The translations under genes and the position numbers were made by a program. From NCBI GenBank assembly GCA_947387575.1, contig CANDOC010000008.1, positions 62,001-126,000 of the forward strand: a stretch of 64,000 nucleotides of DNA, read 5' to 3'. Below are positions 35,004 through 43,368 of this stretch, piece after piece (position 1 is the first letter of the stretch; every line of letters begins with the position of its first letter). The notes below the pieces were generated by a model. The model was given only the letters and a program-made list of their open reading frames with translations. It had not been told where the DNA came from and did no database searches. The DNA comes from Spongorhabdus nitratireducens (GTDB lineage Bacteria; Pseudomonadota; Gammaproteobacteria; Pseudomonadales; Endozoicomonadaceae).

Positions 35004-35666
35004 ATGGCAGCGGGCAACAACACCAATAAACGTGCAGGCAAGGCCACTTCAAAAAGCAGTCCTCAAAAAAGTAATAACCAAAAGCGCAAGGAGCTTCGAC
35101 AGAAACTCCGGACAGCCAGACGTTCATTAACCCGGGAAGAACAACATAAAGCCGCACAAAACTTAGCCCGTCGTTTTTGCTCTGACCCTGCATTTTTGCG
35201 CAGCAATCATATCGGGCTTTATCTGGTTAACGACGGTGAAATAAATCCAATAGAAATTGCCAAAAAAGCACTGGCCTGCGGCAAGAAAGTTTATCTGCCG
35301 GTACTGCATCCGTTTCGTAAGGGCCACTTACTGTTCCTGCCCTGGACACCTTCAACACCCATGCGTCGCAACCGGTTTGGTATTCTGGAGCCTGATCTTC
35401 GAAGCGTTAAACCCAGACCTGTATGGAGCCTTGATCTGGTGCTGATGCCACTGACCGGGTTTGATAAAAAAGGCAACCGACTCGGTATGGGCGGGGGGTT
35501 TTATGATCGCACTTTCAGTTTTAAACAGCAGACATCCTCTCAGTCCACTCCGGTTCTGATCGGTCTGGCGCACGAATGCCAGAAAGTTAGCCGTTTGCCG
35601 GTTTCATCCTGGGATGTACCGACTCATGCAATCTATACAGATGTGAGCATTTACCCTGCAAAATAA
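35004..35666 (+). CDS. 5-formyltetrahydrofolate cyclo-ligase
   Basis: About 220 residues. The enzyme uses ATP to convert 5-formyl-THF to 5,10-methenyl-THF and recover folate. Family motifs are KELRQKLRTARRSLTREEQ near the start, HIGLYLVNDGEINP (about 70) and the ATP loop NRLGMGGGFYDRTF (about 164-177). A Ser/Lys-rich extension of about 25 residues precedes the domain. The ATG at 35004 is chosen over the TTG at 34995. In most gammaproteobacteria this gene (ygfA/fau) directly follows 6S RNA; here it is 24 kb away. Confidence 0.93.
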   Translation: MAAGNNTNKRAGKATSKSSPQKSNNQKRKELRQKLRTARRSLTREEQHKAAQNLARRFCSDPAFLRSNHIGLYLVNDGEINPIEIAKKALACGKKVYLPVLHPFRKGHLLFLPWTPSTPMRRNRFGILEPDLRSVKPRPVWSLDLVLMPLTGFDKKGNRLGMGGGFYDRTFSFKQQTSSQSTPVLIGLAHECQKVSRLPVSSWDVPTHAIYTDVSIYPAK

Positions 35667-35792
35667 ACCAACATTGCTACTTATAGAACAGATATTATCC
35701 GACACACCAGTGCGGCATGACCGAATATTTTCTGTATTATTCAATAATGTACGTTAGCGCACCAAACCAAACACAGATGCGCAAGGACGATT

Positions 35793-37169
35793 ATGAAGTT
35801 CGTCAAACGTACCCTGGCTGTCGCCATGATGGCAGCCGCACTGGCAGGTTGTGACAGTGATGATTCTGATGATCCGGTGCCCCCTCCTGCCGTTAATCAG
35901 GCTCGCTTCGCTGCCTACAACCTCTCTTTTGACCGCAGCTCTTATGAAACTCTGGTCACCGAACTGTCCATGACCCGACAGCAGCAGGATCAACTGCTGG
36001 CAAAATACAATGATCCTTCCAACACCCTGACCGACGCTGAAAAGACAACCGCCAAGGCTGTTATTCAGATTCGCAATGTTGCAGAAACCATCCAGCGCAC
36101 TAATCCCGATGTCTTTGTTCTTGCCGAGTTCAACAACAACGGCAATGGCGACAACACCGCAGCGATTGAAGGCTTCCAGAGCAACTACCTGAGCCATGCC
36201 CAGAACAGTGCCGCTCCTGCAGTCACCTATGCTCACAAGAAGAACTTTGCCACCAACACCGGCCTGCAAAGCGGCTACGACCTGGATCGCTCCGGTAAAG
36301 TTGGTGACGGCCCGAACGATGCCTGGGGCTTTGGCTTCTATCACGGCCAGTACGCTTTCTCGGTTTTCTCCAAGTATCCGTTTGATGAGGCCAACATCCG
36401 TACTTTCCAGAACTTCAAATGGAAGGATATGCCGGGTGAAAAGAACATCGAGATTGATCAGTGCGATGACGCCAGCAAAATTCCGGCCGGCCTGAAGTGT
36501 GGTGATGCCTGGTTCCCTGCTGCCGCGTGGGAAAAGATGCCACTGTCCTCCAAGAACCACGTTGACGTTCCAGTGGTACTGGGCAACAAAACTGTTCACT
36601 TCCTGGTTTCCCACCCGGCTCCGCCGATCTTCAACAATGTTGCCGGACACAATACCAAGCGTAATCGTGCCGAAGTTGATTTCTGGAATGACTACATTGC
36701 TTCCGAAACTTACTTCTATGACGACAAGGGTAAAACCGGCGGTCTGGAAGCCGGTGCACGCTTTGTTATTGCAGGCGATCTGAATGCTGATCCGCTCAAT
36801 GGTGACGGTGACCGCAAGGCGATTACCGATCTGCTGGGCAACTCTCTGGTCAACGTTCATGCCACAACCGGCAACCTGACACCGGTTAGTAACGGTGCTG
36901 AAGCGTTTATCGGCTCTGATGACTGCAAGTACCGCTGCTCTGACGATGCCAAACCGGCACAGGAGCCACGACGCATCACCAACACCAGCAGCCTGCGTTT
37001 GGACTATGTTATTCCTTCCAGTAACCTTGGTGTGAAGGCGTCCGGTGTATTCTGGCCAGCCAGCAATGAAGAAGGCTACCATCTGGTGAAAGATGCCAAG
37101 CTGGGTGTCGGCAAAGGTGTATCATCCGACCACCGTCTGGTATGGGCAGATCTTGACCTGAGCGAATAA
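35793..37169 (+). CDS. Secreted lipoprotein of the endonuclease/exonuclease/phosphatase superfamily
   Basis: A 458-residue protein with a lipoprotein signal ending ALAGC; Asp at +2 predicts retention in the inner membrane by the E. coli rule. The mature domain shows EEP-fold landmarks in order: RFAAYNLSFDR (about 37), VFVLAEFNNNGNGDN (about 107), VSHPAPP (about 270), FVIAGDLNADPLNGDG (about 325) and SSDHRLVWADLDL at the end. These supply the Asn, Glu, Asp/Asn and Asp-His pair of the metal-dependent phosphodiesterase site. Substrate (DNA, RNA or phosphoester) is unknown. A strong terminator follows. Confidence 0.87.
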   Translation: MKFVKRTLAVAMMAAALAGCDSDDSDDPVPPPAVNQARFAAYNLSFDRSSYETLVTELSMTRQQQDQLLAKYNDPSNTLTDAEKTTAKAVIQIRNVAETIQRTNPDVFVLAEFNNNGNGDNTAAIEGFQSNYLSHAQNSAAPAVTYAHKKNFATNTGLQSGYDLDRSGKVGDGPNDAWGFGFYHGQYAFSVFSKYPFDEANIRTFQNFKWKDMPGEKNIEIDQCDDASKIPAGLKCGDAWFPAAAWEKMPLSSKNHVDVPVVLGNKTVHFLVSHPAPPIFNNVAGHNTKRNRAEVDFWNDYIASETYFYDDKGKTGGLEAGARFVIAGDLNADPLNGDGDRKAITDLLGNSLVNVHATTGNLTPVSNGAEAFIGSDDCKYRCSDDAKPAQEPRRITNTSSLRLDYVIPSSNLGVKASGVFWPASNEEGYHLVKDAKLGVGKGVSSDHRLVWADLDLSE

Positions 37170-37188
37170 TCTGCTTTCAATTTGTTAT

Positions 37189-37221
37189 ACAGAAAGGCCC
37201 TGTTGTACAGGGCCTTTCTGT
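37189..37221 (+). terminator. Strong hairpin terminator after the EEP lipoprotein gene
   Basis: ACAGAAAGGCCCTGT (37189-37203) and ACAGGGCCTTTCTGT (37207-37221) form a perfect 15-bp stem closed by a three-base loop, 20 bases after the stop. No long T-tract follows. Confidence 0.75.
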
Positions 37222-37263
37222 ATCCGGCTATTCAACTTTTTATTCACAGGTTAAGTACCAATA

Positions 37264-37998
37264 ATGAAAACTGAAAGTTACCAGTCAATTTATCAACGGG
37301 CCTGTGAACGCAAGGGGGGTGAACAGGCACTGGAATCCTTATTGCCCAGACCTCTCTCTACCGAAGTACTAAAACAATTGGGCGACGATCGTTACCTGGC
37401 AGAACTGACTCGCAAAGTCTTTCAGTCCGGCTTTGTCTGGCGGATTGTGGATCAGAAGTGGCCTGATTTTGAGGATATATTCTGGCAGTTTGATATAGAA
37501 AAACTGCTGATGATGCCGGACGACATGCTTGAACGAAAAGCTGCCGATCCGCGGATTATCCGTCACCTCAAAAAGGTCTGGAGTATCCGCGACAATGCTT
37601 TGATGATCGAGGATGTTCGCAAAGAGCATGGCAGCTTTGGCGAGTTTGTTGCCGAGTGGCCATCCACTGATATTACCAGCCTCTGGCAGTTCCTGAAAAA
37701 ACGGGGTTCAAGACTCGGGGGAAATACCGGACCTTATGCTCTCAGGGCTTTGGGTAAAGACACCTTTTTGATGACCCGAGATGTGGAAAACTATCTGCGA
37801 ACCTGGGGTATTATCGATGGTGGTGTTGGCACTCAGACATCACTGCGTCAGACACAGGCATTCTTCAACCAGCTAAGTGAAGACAGTGGTCGTTCATTAA
37901 CAGAGCTGAGCAGGCTGATCTCCCTCAGTATCGGAGATAACCGGATACATGCAGAGGAAGCAGGGGAAGAATCTCTCCAAAAAATGGAAATGGCTTGA
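37264..37998 (+). CDS. DNA-3-methyladenine glycosylase I-like protein (Tag family)
   Basis: A 244-residue helical protein of the HhH base-excision group related to Tag. Conserved stretches are YLAELTRKVFQSGFVWRIVD (about 41-60), MPDDMLERKAADPRIIRHLKK (about 84-104) and GNTGPYALRALGKDTFLMT (about 152-170), where the catalytic pocket residues lie. It probably removes alkylated adenines. It is longer than E. coli Tag (187 aa) and lacks Tag's N-terminal zinc-binding CRW start, so it belongs to a divergent subfamily. It converges on the TIM-barrel gene. Confidence 0.82.
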   Translation: MKTESYQSIYQRACERKGGEQALESLLPRPLSTEVLKQLGDDRYLAELTRKVFQSGFVWRIVDQKWPDFEDIFWQFDIEKLLMMPDDMLERKAADPRIIRHLKKVWSIRDNALMIEDVRKEHGSFGEFVAEWPSTDITSLWQFLKKRGSRLGGNTGPYALRALGKDTFLMTRDVENYLRTWGIIDGGVGTQTSLRQTQAFFNQLSEDSGRSLTELSRLISLSIGDNRIHAEEAGEESLQKMEMA

Positions 37999-38012
37999 TA
38001 AGACTTGCTATG

Positions 38013-38705
38013 TCAAACCTGTAACAGCCCGGAAACTGTATTCAGTACAGCGGCTAACTGGCCTTTTATATTGCTGGCGGCCACAGGATAACAGCCGTTC
38101 ATGACGGCTGTTCCTATCGTGAAGGCTGCAGCGCCTGAGTCATAAACACTCTGGATTTGTTCCGGTGTCTCTATCGAGCCGGCAATGATGATTGGCTTTC
38201 GGGTGGCTGCAGCTACGGTATTCATTAACAACGGAATATCTGTGTCAGGCAGCGCCCGGTAAGCCAGCAGATCAAGCCCGTAAACTTCATCAAAACCGGC
38301 CAGTGCTTCGGTACTGTTTCGAATATCTTCAATCGAACCATGCAGCTCACTGGGGTGGCCGATAATCGTTCCCGGGAATGGGCAGTAGTGAATCCCGGTC
38401 TCTTTAATGACTGGAATCACATCCTCCGCCCGGGTGCCTCCCAATAGGTAATCCACGCCAATATCGACTGCCGTACTGGCTGACGCCAGTTCGCTGTCTC
38501 GATCCAGGGAAACCACTTCAAGATAGCTGGTTGCTCCGGCAGCTTTGATTTGTCGATTAAGCTTGCGCAGGGTAGCCGAAGGCACACCAATATCCTTGAA
38601 ACCTATGTGTTTCACACCACACTCAAGTGCAGTTAAGACATGCTGCTCCGCATCAGCGACAGTACGGTCGTCACGGGTCAGCATAAAGATAAAATCAAAA
38701 CTCAT
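38013..38705 (-). CDS. HisA/HisF-like TIM-barrel protein of unknown substrate
   Basis: About 230 residues with the repeated strand-loop pattern of a small beta/alpha barrel: FDFIFMLTRDDRTVAD, VKHIGFKDIGVP, AVDIGVDYLLGGTRAEDV, IHYCPFPGTIIGHPSEL, GFDEVYGLDLLAYR and the phosphate-binding end KPIIIAGSIETPEQIQSV followed by GAAAFTIGTAVMNG. The last two loops resemble the phosphate site of HisA/TrpF-type enzymes. The reaction is not known. ATG at 38705 is preferred over GTG at 38738. It lies 70 bases downstream of the threonine aldolase gene on the same strand, perhaps one unit. Confidence 0.75.
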   Translation of the reverse strand: MSFDFIFMLTRDDRTVADAEQHVLTALECGVKHIGFKDIGVPSATLRKLNRQIKAAGATSYLEVVSLDRDSELASASTAVDIGVDYLLGGTRAEDVIPVIKETGIHYCPFPGTIIGHPSELHGSIEDIRNSTEALAGFDEVYGLDLLAYRALPDTDIPLLMNTVAAATRKPIIIAGSIETPEQIQSVYDSGAAAFTIGTAVMNGCYPVAASNIKGQLAAVLNTVSGLLQV

Positions 38706-38774
38706 AGACTTTACCCGGAAGAATCGGTGAGCCTCCACTAGGCAGAGGCTTTTCGGATTACACTTTATCGAGTA

Positions 38775-39800
38775 TCAGCCAGCGGCCAGTTGATGAAACC
38801 GCTGCAGAAAGGCATCGACCTGTTCAATGGTCGTATCATGGCTGGTAATCAGCCTCACCATGCCCGTGGTTTCATCATAGGTATAGAATGGAAAATCTTC
38901 CTGTAGTGGTGCAATAACATCAGCAGGCAGGTAGACAAATAACTGGTTGGTTTCTACCGGACAAAAAGCTTTCACGCCATCATGCTTTGACAGTCCCTGC
39001 CACATGCGCTGGGCCATAGCATTACTATGTGATGCCAGTCGATGCCATAAATCATCTTCCAGCAAGCGCTTGAACTGTACCGCCCCAAAGCGCATTTTGG
39101 AGTTAAGTTGCAGGCCCTGCTTCTGCAGGTATTCAAAGCCTTCTGCCAGCGCTTCATTAAAGAATACAATAGCTTCACCAAACATCAGGCCAGCCTTGGT
39201 ACCACCCAACGAAAGGACATCAGCAAAACGGGCTGTATCTGCCAGACTGCAGCCCAGTGCATCAGCAGCATTGTAGAGACGGCAGCCATCGATATGCAGT
39301 AGCAAATCCAGCTCATCACACAGCTGTCGAATAACCTGCAGTTCATCAAGTGTATAAACAGTACCAAATTCGGTTGGCTGGCTGATGGTTACCAGCCTGG
39401 GACGTGTAGAGTGTCGTCCCCAACGGGACTCTTCGGTATAGGCCAGACGAATATCTTCGGGTCTCAGCTTGCCTTGTACATTTTCCTTGACCAGAAACTT
39501 CACCCCACAGGCATTAATCGGTGCAGCGACTTCATGAGTATGGAGATGAGACGTATCTGCGCAGATGACACTGTCATAACTGCGCAGTGAGCTTTTAAGG
39601 GCAAGGGTATTGGCAGCTGTGCCATTAAAGACAAAGTAGACCGGAGCTTCGGTTTCCAGCGCATTCTGTACGACTTTAACGGCTTCATCTGTTAAAGGGT
39701 CTGCACCATAGGCTGAAGCATGATTTTGGTTGGCAGCCATCAGGGCGTGCATGATTTCCGGGCAGACGGAAGCATAGTTGTCACTGGCGAAAGAGATCAT
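38775..39800 (-). CDS. ltaE: Low-specificity L-threonine aldolase
   Basis: A 341-residue PLP enzyme splitting threonine (and similar beta-hydroxy amino acids) into glycine and an aldehyde. It begins with the family stretch FASDNYASVCPEIM, has AYGADPLTDEAV near 32, the PLP-contacting HIDGCRLYNAADALG near 167 and the PLP lysine in VLSLGGTKAGLMFGEA (about 200). Length fits the family. It may also act on L-allo-threonine. It precedes a TIM-barrel gene of unknown role. Confidence 0.92.
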   Translation of the reverse strand: MISFASDNYASVCPEIMHALMAANQNHASAYGADPLTDEAVKVVQNALETEAPVYFVFNGTAANTLALKSSLRSYDSVICADTSHLHTHEVAAPINACGVKFLVKENVQGKLRPEDIRLAYTEESRWGRHSTRPRLVTISQPTEFGTVYTLDELQVIRQLCDELDLLLHIDGCRLYNAADALGCSLADTARFADVLSLGGTKAGLMFGEAIVFFNEALAEGFEYLQKQGLQLNSKMRFGAVQFKRLLEDDLWHRLASHSNAMAQRMWQGLSKHDGVKAFCPVETNQLFVYLPADVIAPLQEDFPFYTYDETTGMVRLITSHDTTIEQVDAFLQRFHQLAAG

Positions 39801-39894
39801 GGATTGCGTGTGTTCAACTCAGTTTATTTCATTTTTGGTATCAGGCATGTGATAGCAATACGTTGCATCACATGCCGTATGTTTTAGCGATATT

Positions 39895-40884
39895 TCAGTA
39901 CAGCACCAGCGGTGGTTCATCCAGTGCTGCCAGTTGTTCTCTTAGCTCGAGAATATGGTCAGCCCAGTAGCGCTCGGTATTAAACCAGGGGAAAGCCATG
40001 GGGAATGCCGGATCACTCCAGCGACGGGCCAGCCAGGCGCTGTAATGCATGATTCGCAGGGTGCGCAGGTATTCAATCAAGTTGAGTTCAACCGGATTGA
40101 ATTCGCAGAACTCACTGTAGCCTTCCATCAATTCAGACAGCACCGCAGTCTGATTCCGACGATCCCCCGACAGGAACATCCACAGATCCTGAACTGCAGG
40201 ACCACTGCGACAGTCATCAAAATCAACAAAACTGGGATTATCCTGACGCCAGAGAATATTGCCGATATGGCAGTCTCCATGCAGCCGGATAGAAGCAACA
40301 TCAAACTGTTTTTCTATTTCATGAACCCGTTTCAGCAAATCCCGGCTCAGGGTTTCGTAGGCTTCCAGCAGGCTGGATGGGATAAAATCATTTTCCAGCA
40401 GGAACTCGACGCTCTGGTCAGCATAGGACTCGGTATTGATCGCAGGCCGGTGTTCAAACGAAGTTGTGGCACCAACATGATGAATGCGCCCCATCAACCG
40501 CCCAAGTATCAGCATATGATCGAGATTATCCAGCTCCGGCGGATGGCCACCACGGGCAGGAAACAGGGCAAACTGGAAGTCTTTATGCTGATGCAGGGTT
40601 TCTCCGCCAAAACGGAGTGGTGCGATAATCGGTAACTCCTGCTCCATCAGTTCATGTGAGAACTGATGCTCTTCCAGAATCTGCTCCCGGCTCCAGCGAT
40701 TGGGACGATAAAACTTCACGACCAGCGCAGGCGCATCTTCAATGCCTACGTGGTAGACCCGGTTTTCATAGCTGTTGAGAGCGATAATTCTGGCATCGGT
40801 GAGGTAGCCTTTACTTTCCACGGCATCCAGCACCATATCCGGCGTCAATGCATCATAAGGGTGACCTGTCGCAGCTGCAGGCAT
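39895..40884 (-). CDS. srkA: Stress response kinase SrkA (YihE/RdoA)
   Basis: A 329-residue Ser/Thr protein kinase with an APH-like fold that protects cells from stress-triggered death in E. coli. The conserved start is HPYDALTPDMVLDAVESKG. The catalytic loop is LHGDCHIGNILWR (about 200-212) and the metal-binding motif is PSFVDFDDCRSGP (about 216-228). The nucleotide-binding lysine is probably in ALVVKFYRPNRWS (about 58). No dsbA gene follows, unlike in E. coli. It is a single gene with its own upstream region shared with comF's end. Confidence 0.94.
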   Translation of the reverse strand: MPAAATGHPYDALTPDMVLDAVESKGYLTDARIIALNSYENRVYHVGIEDAPALVVKFYRPNRWSREQILEEHQFSHELMEQELPIIAPLRFGGETLHQHKDFQFALFPARGGHPPELDNLDHMLILGRLMGRIHHVGATTSFEHRPAINTESYADQSVEFLLENDFIPSSLLEAYETLSRDLLKRVHEIEKQFDVASIRLHGDCHIGNILWRQDNPSFVDFDDCRSGPAVQDLWMFLSGDRRNQTAVLSELMEGYSEFCEFNPVELNLIEYLRTLRIMHYSAWLARRWSDPAFPMAFPWFNTERYWADHILELREQLAALDEPPLVLY

Positions 40885-40979
40885 GTGATCCTTCCAGAGT
40901 CGAGAACAAAAAACACCGGATAGTCTAGGCTCTGTTGATTCTTATTGATAGCCAAACCACCATCAGCAGAACGAACAGC

Positions 40980-41702
40980 CTAATCCAGTGGCGTCCGCGC
41001 CAGACACCAGATATCGACCCGCTGCACACCTGCCTGCTTCAGCACCCGGGTTATTTCTGTCACGGTCGCGCCGGTTGTTACTACATCATCCACCAGCGCC
41101 ACGTGTTTCAATGACATATCCCCGTCAACAGCAAACGACCGCCGTATGTTTTTATAACGCCCGGATTTGGGTAAGCCCTGCTGCGGCCGCAGATAACGGG
41201 TTCTTCTGACAGCTCCATCGAGCATGGGAATTGCGCTTTGGGACGACAATCGCTTTGCTATCAGCTCAGCCTGATTGTAACCCCGCTGGCGAAACCGCTT
41301 CGGATGCAGGGGAACCGGGATCAGCGCCTGCGGCCATTCATCATATTCATAACTGCGTTGAATATATTCCCACAGCAGATCGGATACCGGATTGATATAC
41401 CCCAGCTCTCCCTTGAACTTGAATGCATGGACGATGAGATTGACCGGATAATCAAATCTCAGCGGGGCGATGCAACGATCAAACAAAGGTGGGTGCTGAA
41501 TACATTCGACACAGAGCCCGTCGACATCAAAAGGCAAAGGTTCCGAGCAGCGCTCGCAAGCATTCCGGTTTGAAGGTAAAAGGGAAAGACAGTCAGAACA
41601 GAGACGTTGTTCCAGTGGCGTACTGTTACCACAAAGCAGGCAGCTGACGCGCACCCGTTGTAATAAATTGGTCCAGCCGAAAAGTTTTTGCAGTACAACC
41701 AT
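40980..41702 (-). CDS. comF: ComF-family phosphoribosyltransferase-like protein
   Basis: A 240-residue protein with an N-terminal four-cysteine zinc ribbon (CLLCGNS, CSDC, CERC, CVEC within residues 21-70) and a C-terminal phosphoribosyltransferase domain with the PRPP loop HVALVDDVVTTGATVTE (about 205-221). ComF is needed for DNA uptake in naturally competent bacteria and otherwise is of uncertain chemistry. It is divergent from the biotin operon with about 600 bases between, which contain a MITE-like palindrome. Confidence 0.92.
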   Translation of the reverse strand: MVVLQKLFGWTNLLQRVRVSCLLCGNSTPLEQRLCSDCLSLLPSNRNACERCSEPLPFDVDGLCVECIQHPPLFDRCIAPLRFDYPVNLIVHAFKFKGELGYINPVSDLLWEYIQRSYEYDEWPQALIPVPLHPKRFRQRGYNQAELIAKRLSSQSAIPMLDGAVRRTRYLRPQQGLPKSGRYKNIRRSFAVDGDMSLKHVALVDDVVTTGATVTEITRVLKQAGVQRVDIWCLARTPLD

Positions 41703-41748
41703 ACCGACAGCTCCATGTCATCAATGGTGTTCTCATATAAATGTTCAG

Positions 41749-41914
41749 ATAGTGCCCAGACATTTGCTTTCGAATATTTTGACGTGTGGATTTTTTCATC
41801 CTTCAAGGCGTAGCGCCGGGAGCGTAGCTGTAGCTACGTGACCAGAGCTGCAACACAGCAAGGTTGGAAAAAGACGCCGCCAAAATATTTGAAAGTGAGT
41901 GTCTGGGTACTTAT
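41749..41914. mobile_element. MITE-like palindromic element (about 165 bp)
   Basis: The two ends are long imperfect inverted repeats: 41752-41783 (GTGCCCAGACA, then CTTTCGAATATTTTGACG) matches the reverse complement of 41879-41910 (GTACCCAGACA, then CTTTCAAATATTTTGGCG). The next bases inward still partly pair (TTTTTTCATCCTT against AAGGTTGGAAAAA). The centre (41811-41865) is rich in short GTAGC/GCTAC and CAGC repeats. It has no coding capacity. Size, end-to-end symmetry and intergenic position fit a non-autonomous miniature transposon or a dispersed repeat. No second copy was found in this window. Confidence 0.65.
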
Positions 41915-42090
41915 ACCGCAGAAGAAAAGTGCTTTGCCTGTTCCATCCTGAATACCGGCATGCATATTCCTATTTAAACAGTCACAGGCAAGGAAATACA
42001 CCCCTGTCTGATACCCGCTTTTGCGCCTCATTACATGGCACAACATTATCAAAACACAGCAACAACAAAAAATCGATCACAAAACAACCA

Positions 42091-42126
42091 ACTGTAAACC
42101 GGCAAAGGCTATTGATTGTTGACAGC
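42091..42126. promoter_or_regulatory. BirA-type operator of the biotin operon
   Basis: ACTGTAAACC (42091-42100), 16 bases, then TGTTGACAGC (42117-42126). The halves are near-symmetric (CTGTAAAC and CTGTCAAC) and the 16-base spacing between TGTAAACC and the right half equals that of the E. coli bio operator. The right half contains the -35 hexamer of the bioB promoter, so BirA bound to biotinyl-AMP would block polymerase. This is a motif match by eye. Confidence 0.7.
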
Positions 42127-42146
42127 TACTGCGTGTTGATTATGAT
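42119..42146 (+). promoter_or_regulatory. Sigma-70 promoter of bioBFHCD
   Basis: A perfect -35 hexamer TTGACA at 42119-42124, a 16-base spacer, then TATGAT (5 of 6) at 42141-42146. Transcription would begin near 42153 and give a leader of about 150 bases before bioB. The -35 overlaps the BirA-type operator. Confidence 0.7.
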
Positions 42147-42300
42147 GCCCAGTAATAATTATTTCCTTAATGAATAAGCGACGATTTCCTGCTAACACCA
42201 TTACAATGTGCGCTGAATTGGAACGAAATAACAAAAACAAGATTCAAGTGCTGATGCAGGAACCCTCGATTATTCACAACCTGAAACCGGGCCCAACAAG

Positions 42301-43359
42301 ATGACAGCTGTGACTCAGAGTGATACTCGCCATGACTGGACTACCGAGGAAGTCCAGGCCCTGTTCAATATGCCGTTCAATGATCTGCTGTTTGAAGCAC
42401 AGGTGGCTCATCGCAAACACTTTAACCCCAACCGGGTTCAGCTCAGCACCCTGCTCTCTATTAAAACCGGTGCCTGTCCGGAAGACTGCAAATACTGTCC
42501 CCAGAGCGGCCATTACAACACCGGACTGGAAAAAGAGAAGCTGCTGGAAATTGAAAAAGTCCTGACCCAGGCCAAACGTGCCAAGCAAACCGGTTCAACC
42601 CGTTTCTGCATGGGTGCTGCATGGCGCAGCCCAACCAAGAAAGACATGCCTTATGTGCTGGAAATGGTACGTCAGGTAAAAGCACTGGGCATGGAAACCT
42701 GCATGACTCTCGGCATGCTGGATGAGTCTCAGGCTCAGGAACTGGCCAACGCCGGTCTGGATTATTACAACCACAACCTGGATACCTCGCCGGAATACTA
42801 TGGCGACATTATTACCACTCGTACCTACTCTGACCGTCTGAGCACACTGTCTAATGTGCGCGATGCCGGAATGAAAATCTGCAGTGGCGGTATTGTGGGT
42901 ATGGGCGAACAAGCCAAAGACCGTGCAGGGCTGCTGGTTCAACTGGCCAACCTGCCGGAGCATCCGGAAAGTGTACCGATCAACATGCTGATCAAAATCA
43001 AGGGTACACCGATGGAAGATGTGGAAGATCTGGATCACTTCGAGTTTATCCGCACTATCGCGGTCGCCCGGATTATGATGCCTAAGTCGTATGTTCGTCT
43101 GTCTGCCGGTCGCGAGTGGATGAATGACCAGACCCAGGCTCTAGCCTTTATGGCAGGTGCCAACTCCATCTTCACCGGCGACAAGCTGCTGACCGCAGAA
43201 AACCCGACTCGCACCCACGATATGCAACTGCTGCAGCGCCTCGGCATCAAGCCGGAAGAGCGTCATTGCCAGGTTTCTGATGAAGTACAGGAAGCCATGA
43301 TTAACCAGTCTGTGGCAGCACAGCAGGTTGATTCCATGGCCTATGACGCAGCCTCCTGA
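42301..43359 (+). CDS. bioB: Biotin synthase
   Basis: A 352-residue radical-SAM enzyme that inserts sulfur into dethiobiotin, the last step of biotin synthesis. The SAM cluster motif is [10 protein letters not shown] (CxxxCxxC, about 57-66). Other conserved parts are [11 protein letters not shown] (about 100), [10 protein letters not shown] and [13 protein letters not shown], carrying further Fe-S cluster cysteines and substrate contacts. It is the first gene of bioB-F-H-C-D; bioF starts 9 bases after its stop. The Shine-Dalgarno sequence is weak. Confidence 0.97.
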   Translation: MTAVTQSDTRHDWTTEEVQALFNMPFNDLLFEAQVAHRKHFNPNRVQLSTLLSIKTGACPEDCKYCPQSGHYNTGLEKEKLLEIEKVLTQAKRAKQTGSTRFCMGAAWRSPTKKDMPYVLEMVRQVKALGMETCMTLGMLDESQAQELANAGLDYYNHNLDTSPEYYGDIITTRTYSDRLSTLSNVRDAGMKICSGGIVGMGEQAKDRAGLLVQLANLPEHPESVPINMLIKIKGTPMEDVEDLDHFEFIRTIAVARIMMPKSYVRLSAGREWMNDQTQALAFMAGANSIFTGDKLLTAENPTRTHDMQLLQRLGIKPEERHCQVSDEVQEAMINQSVAAQQVDSMAYDAAS

Positions 43360-43368
43360 TGCCTTGCC

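Noticed and set aside
35754-37082. 442-residue open frame on the minus strand opposite the EEP lipoprotein gene
   Set aside because: The plus-strand frame has a lipobox, catalytic motifs and a terminator. The antisense translation has no signal or family sequence and is an effect of codon bias.
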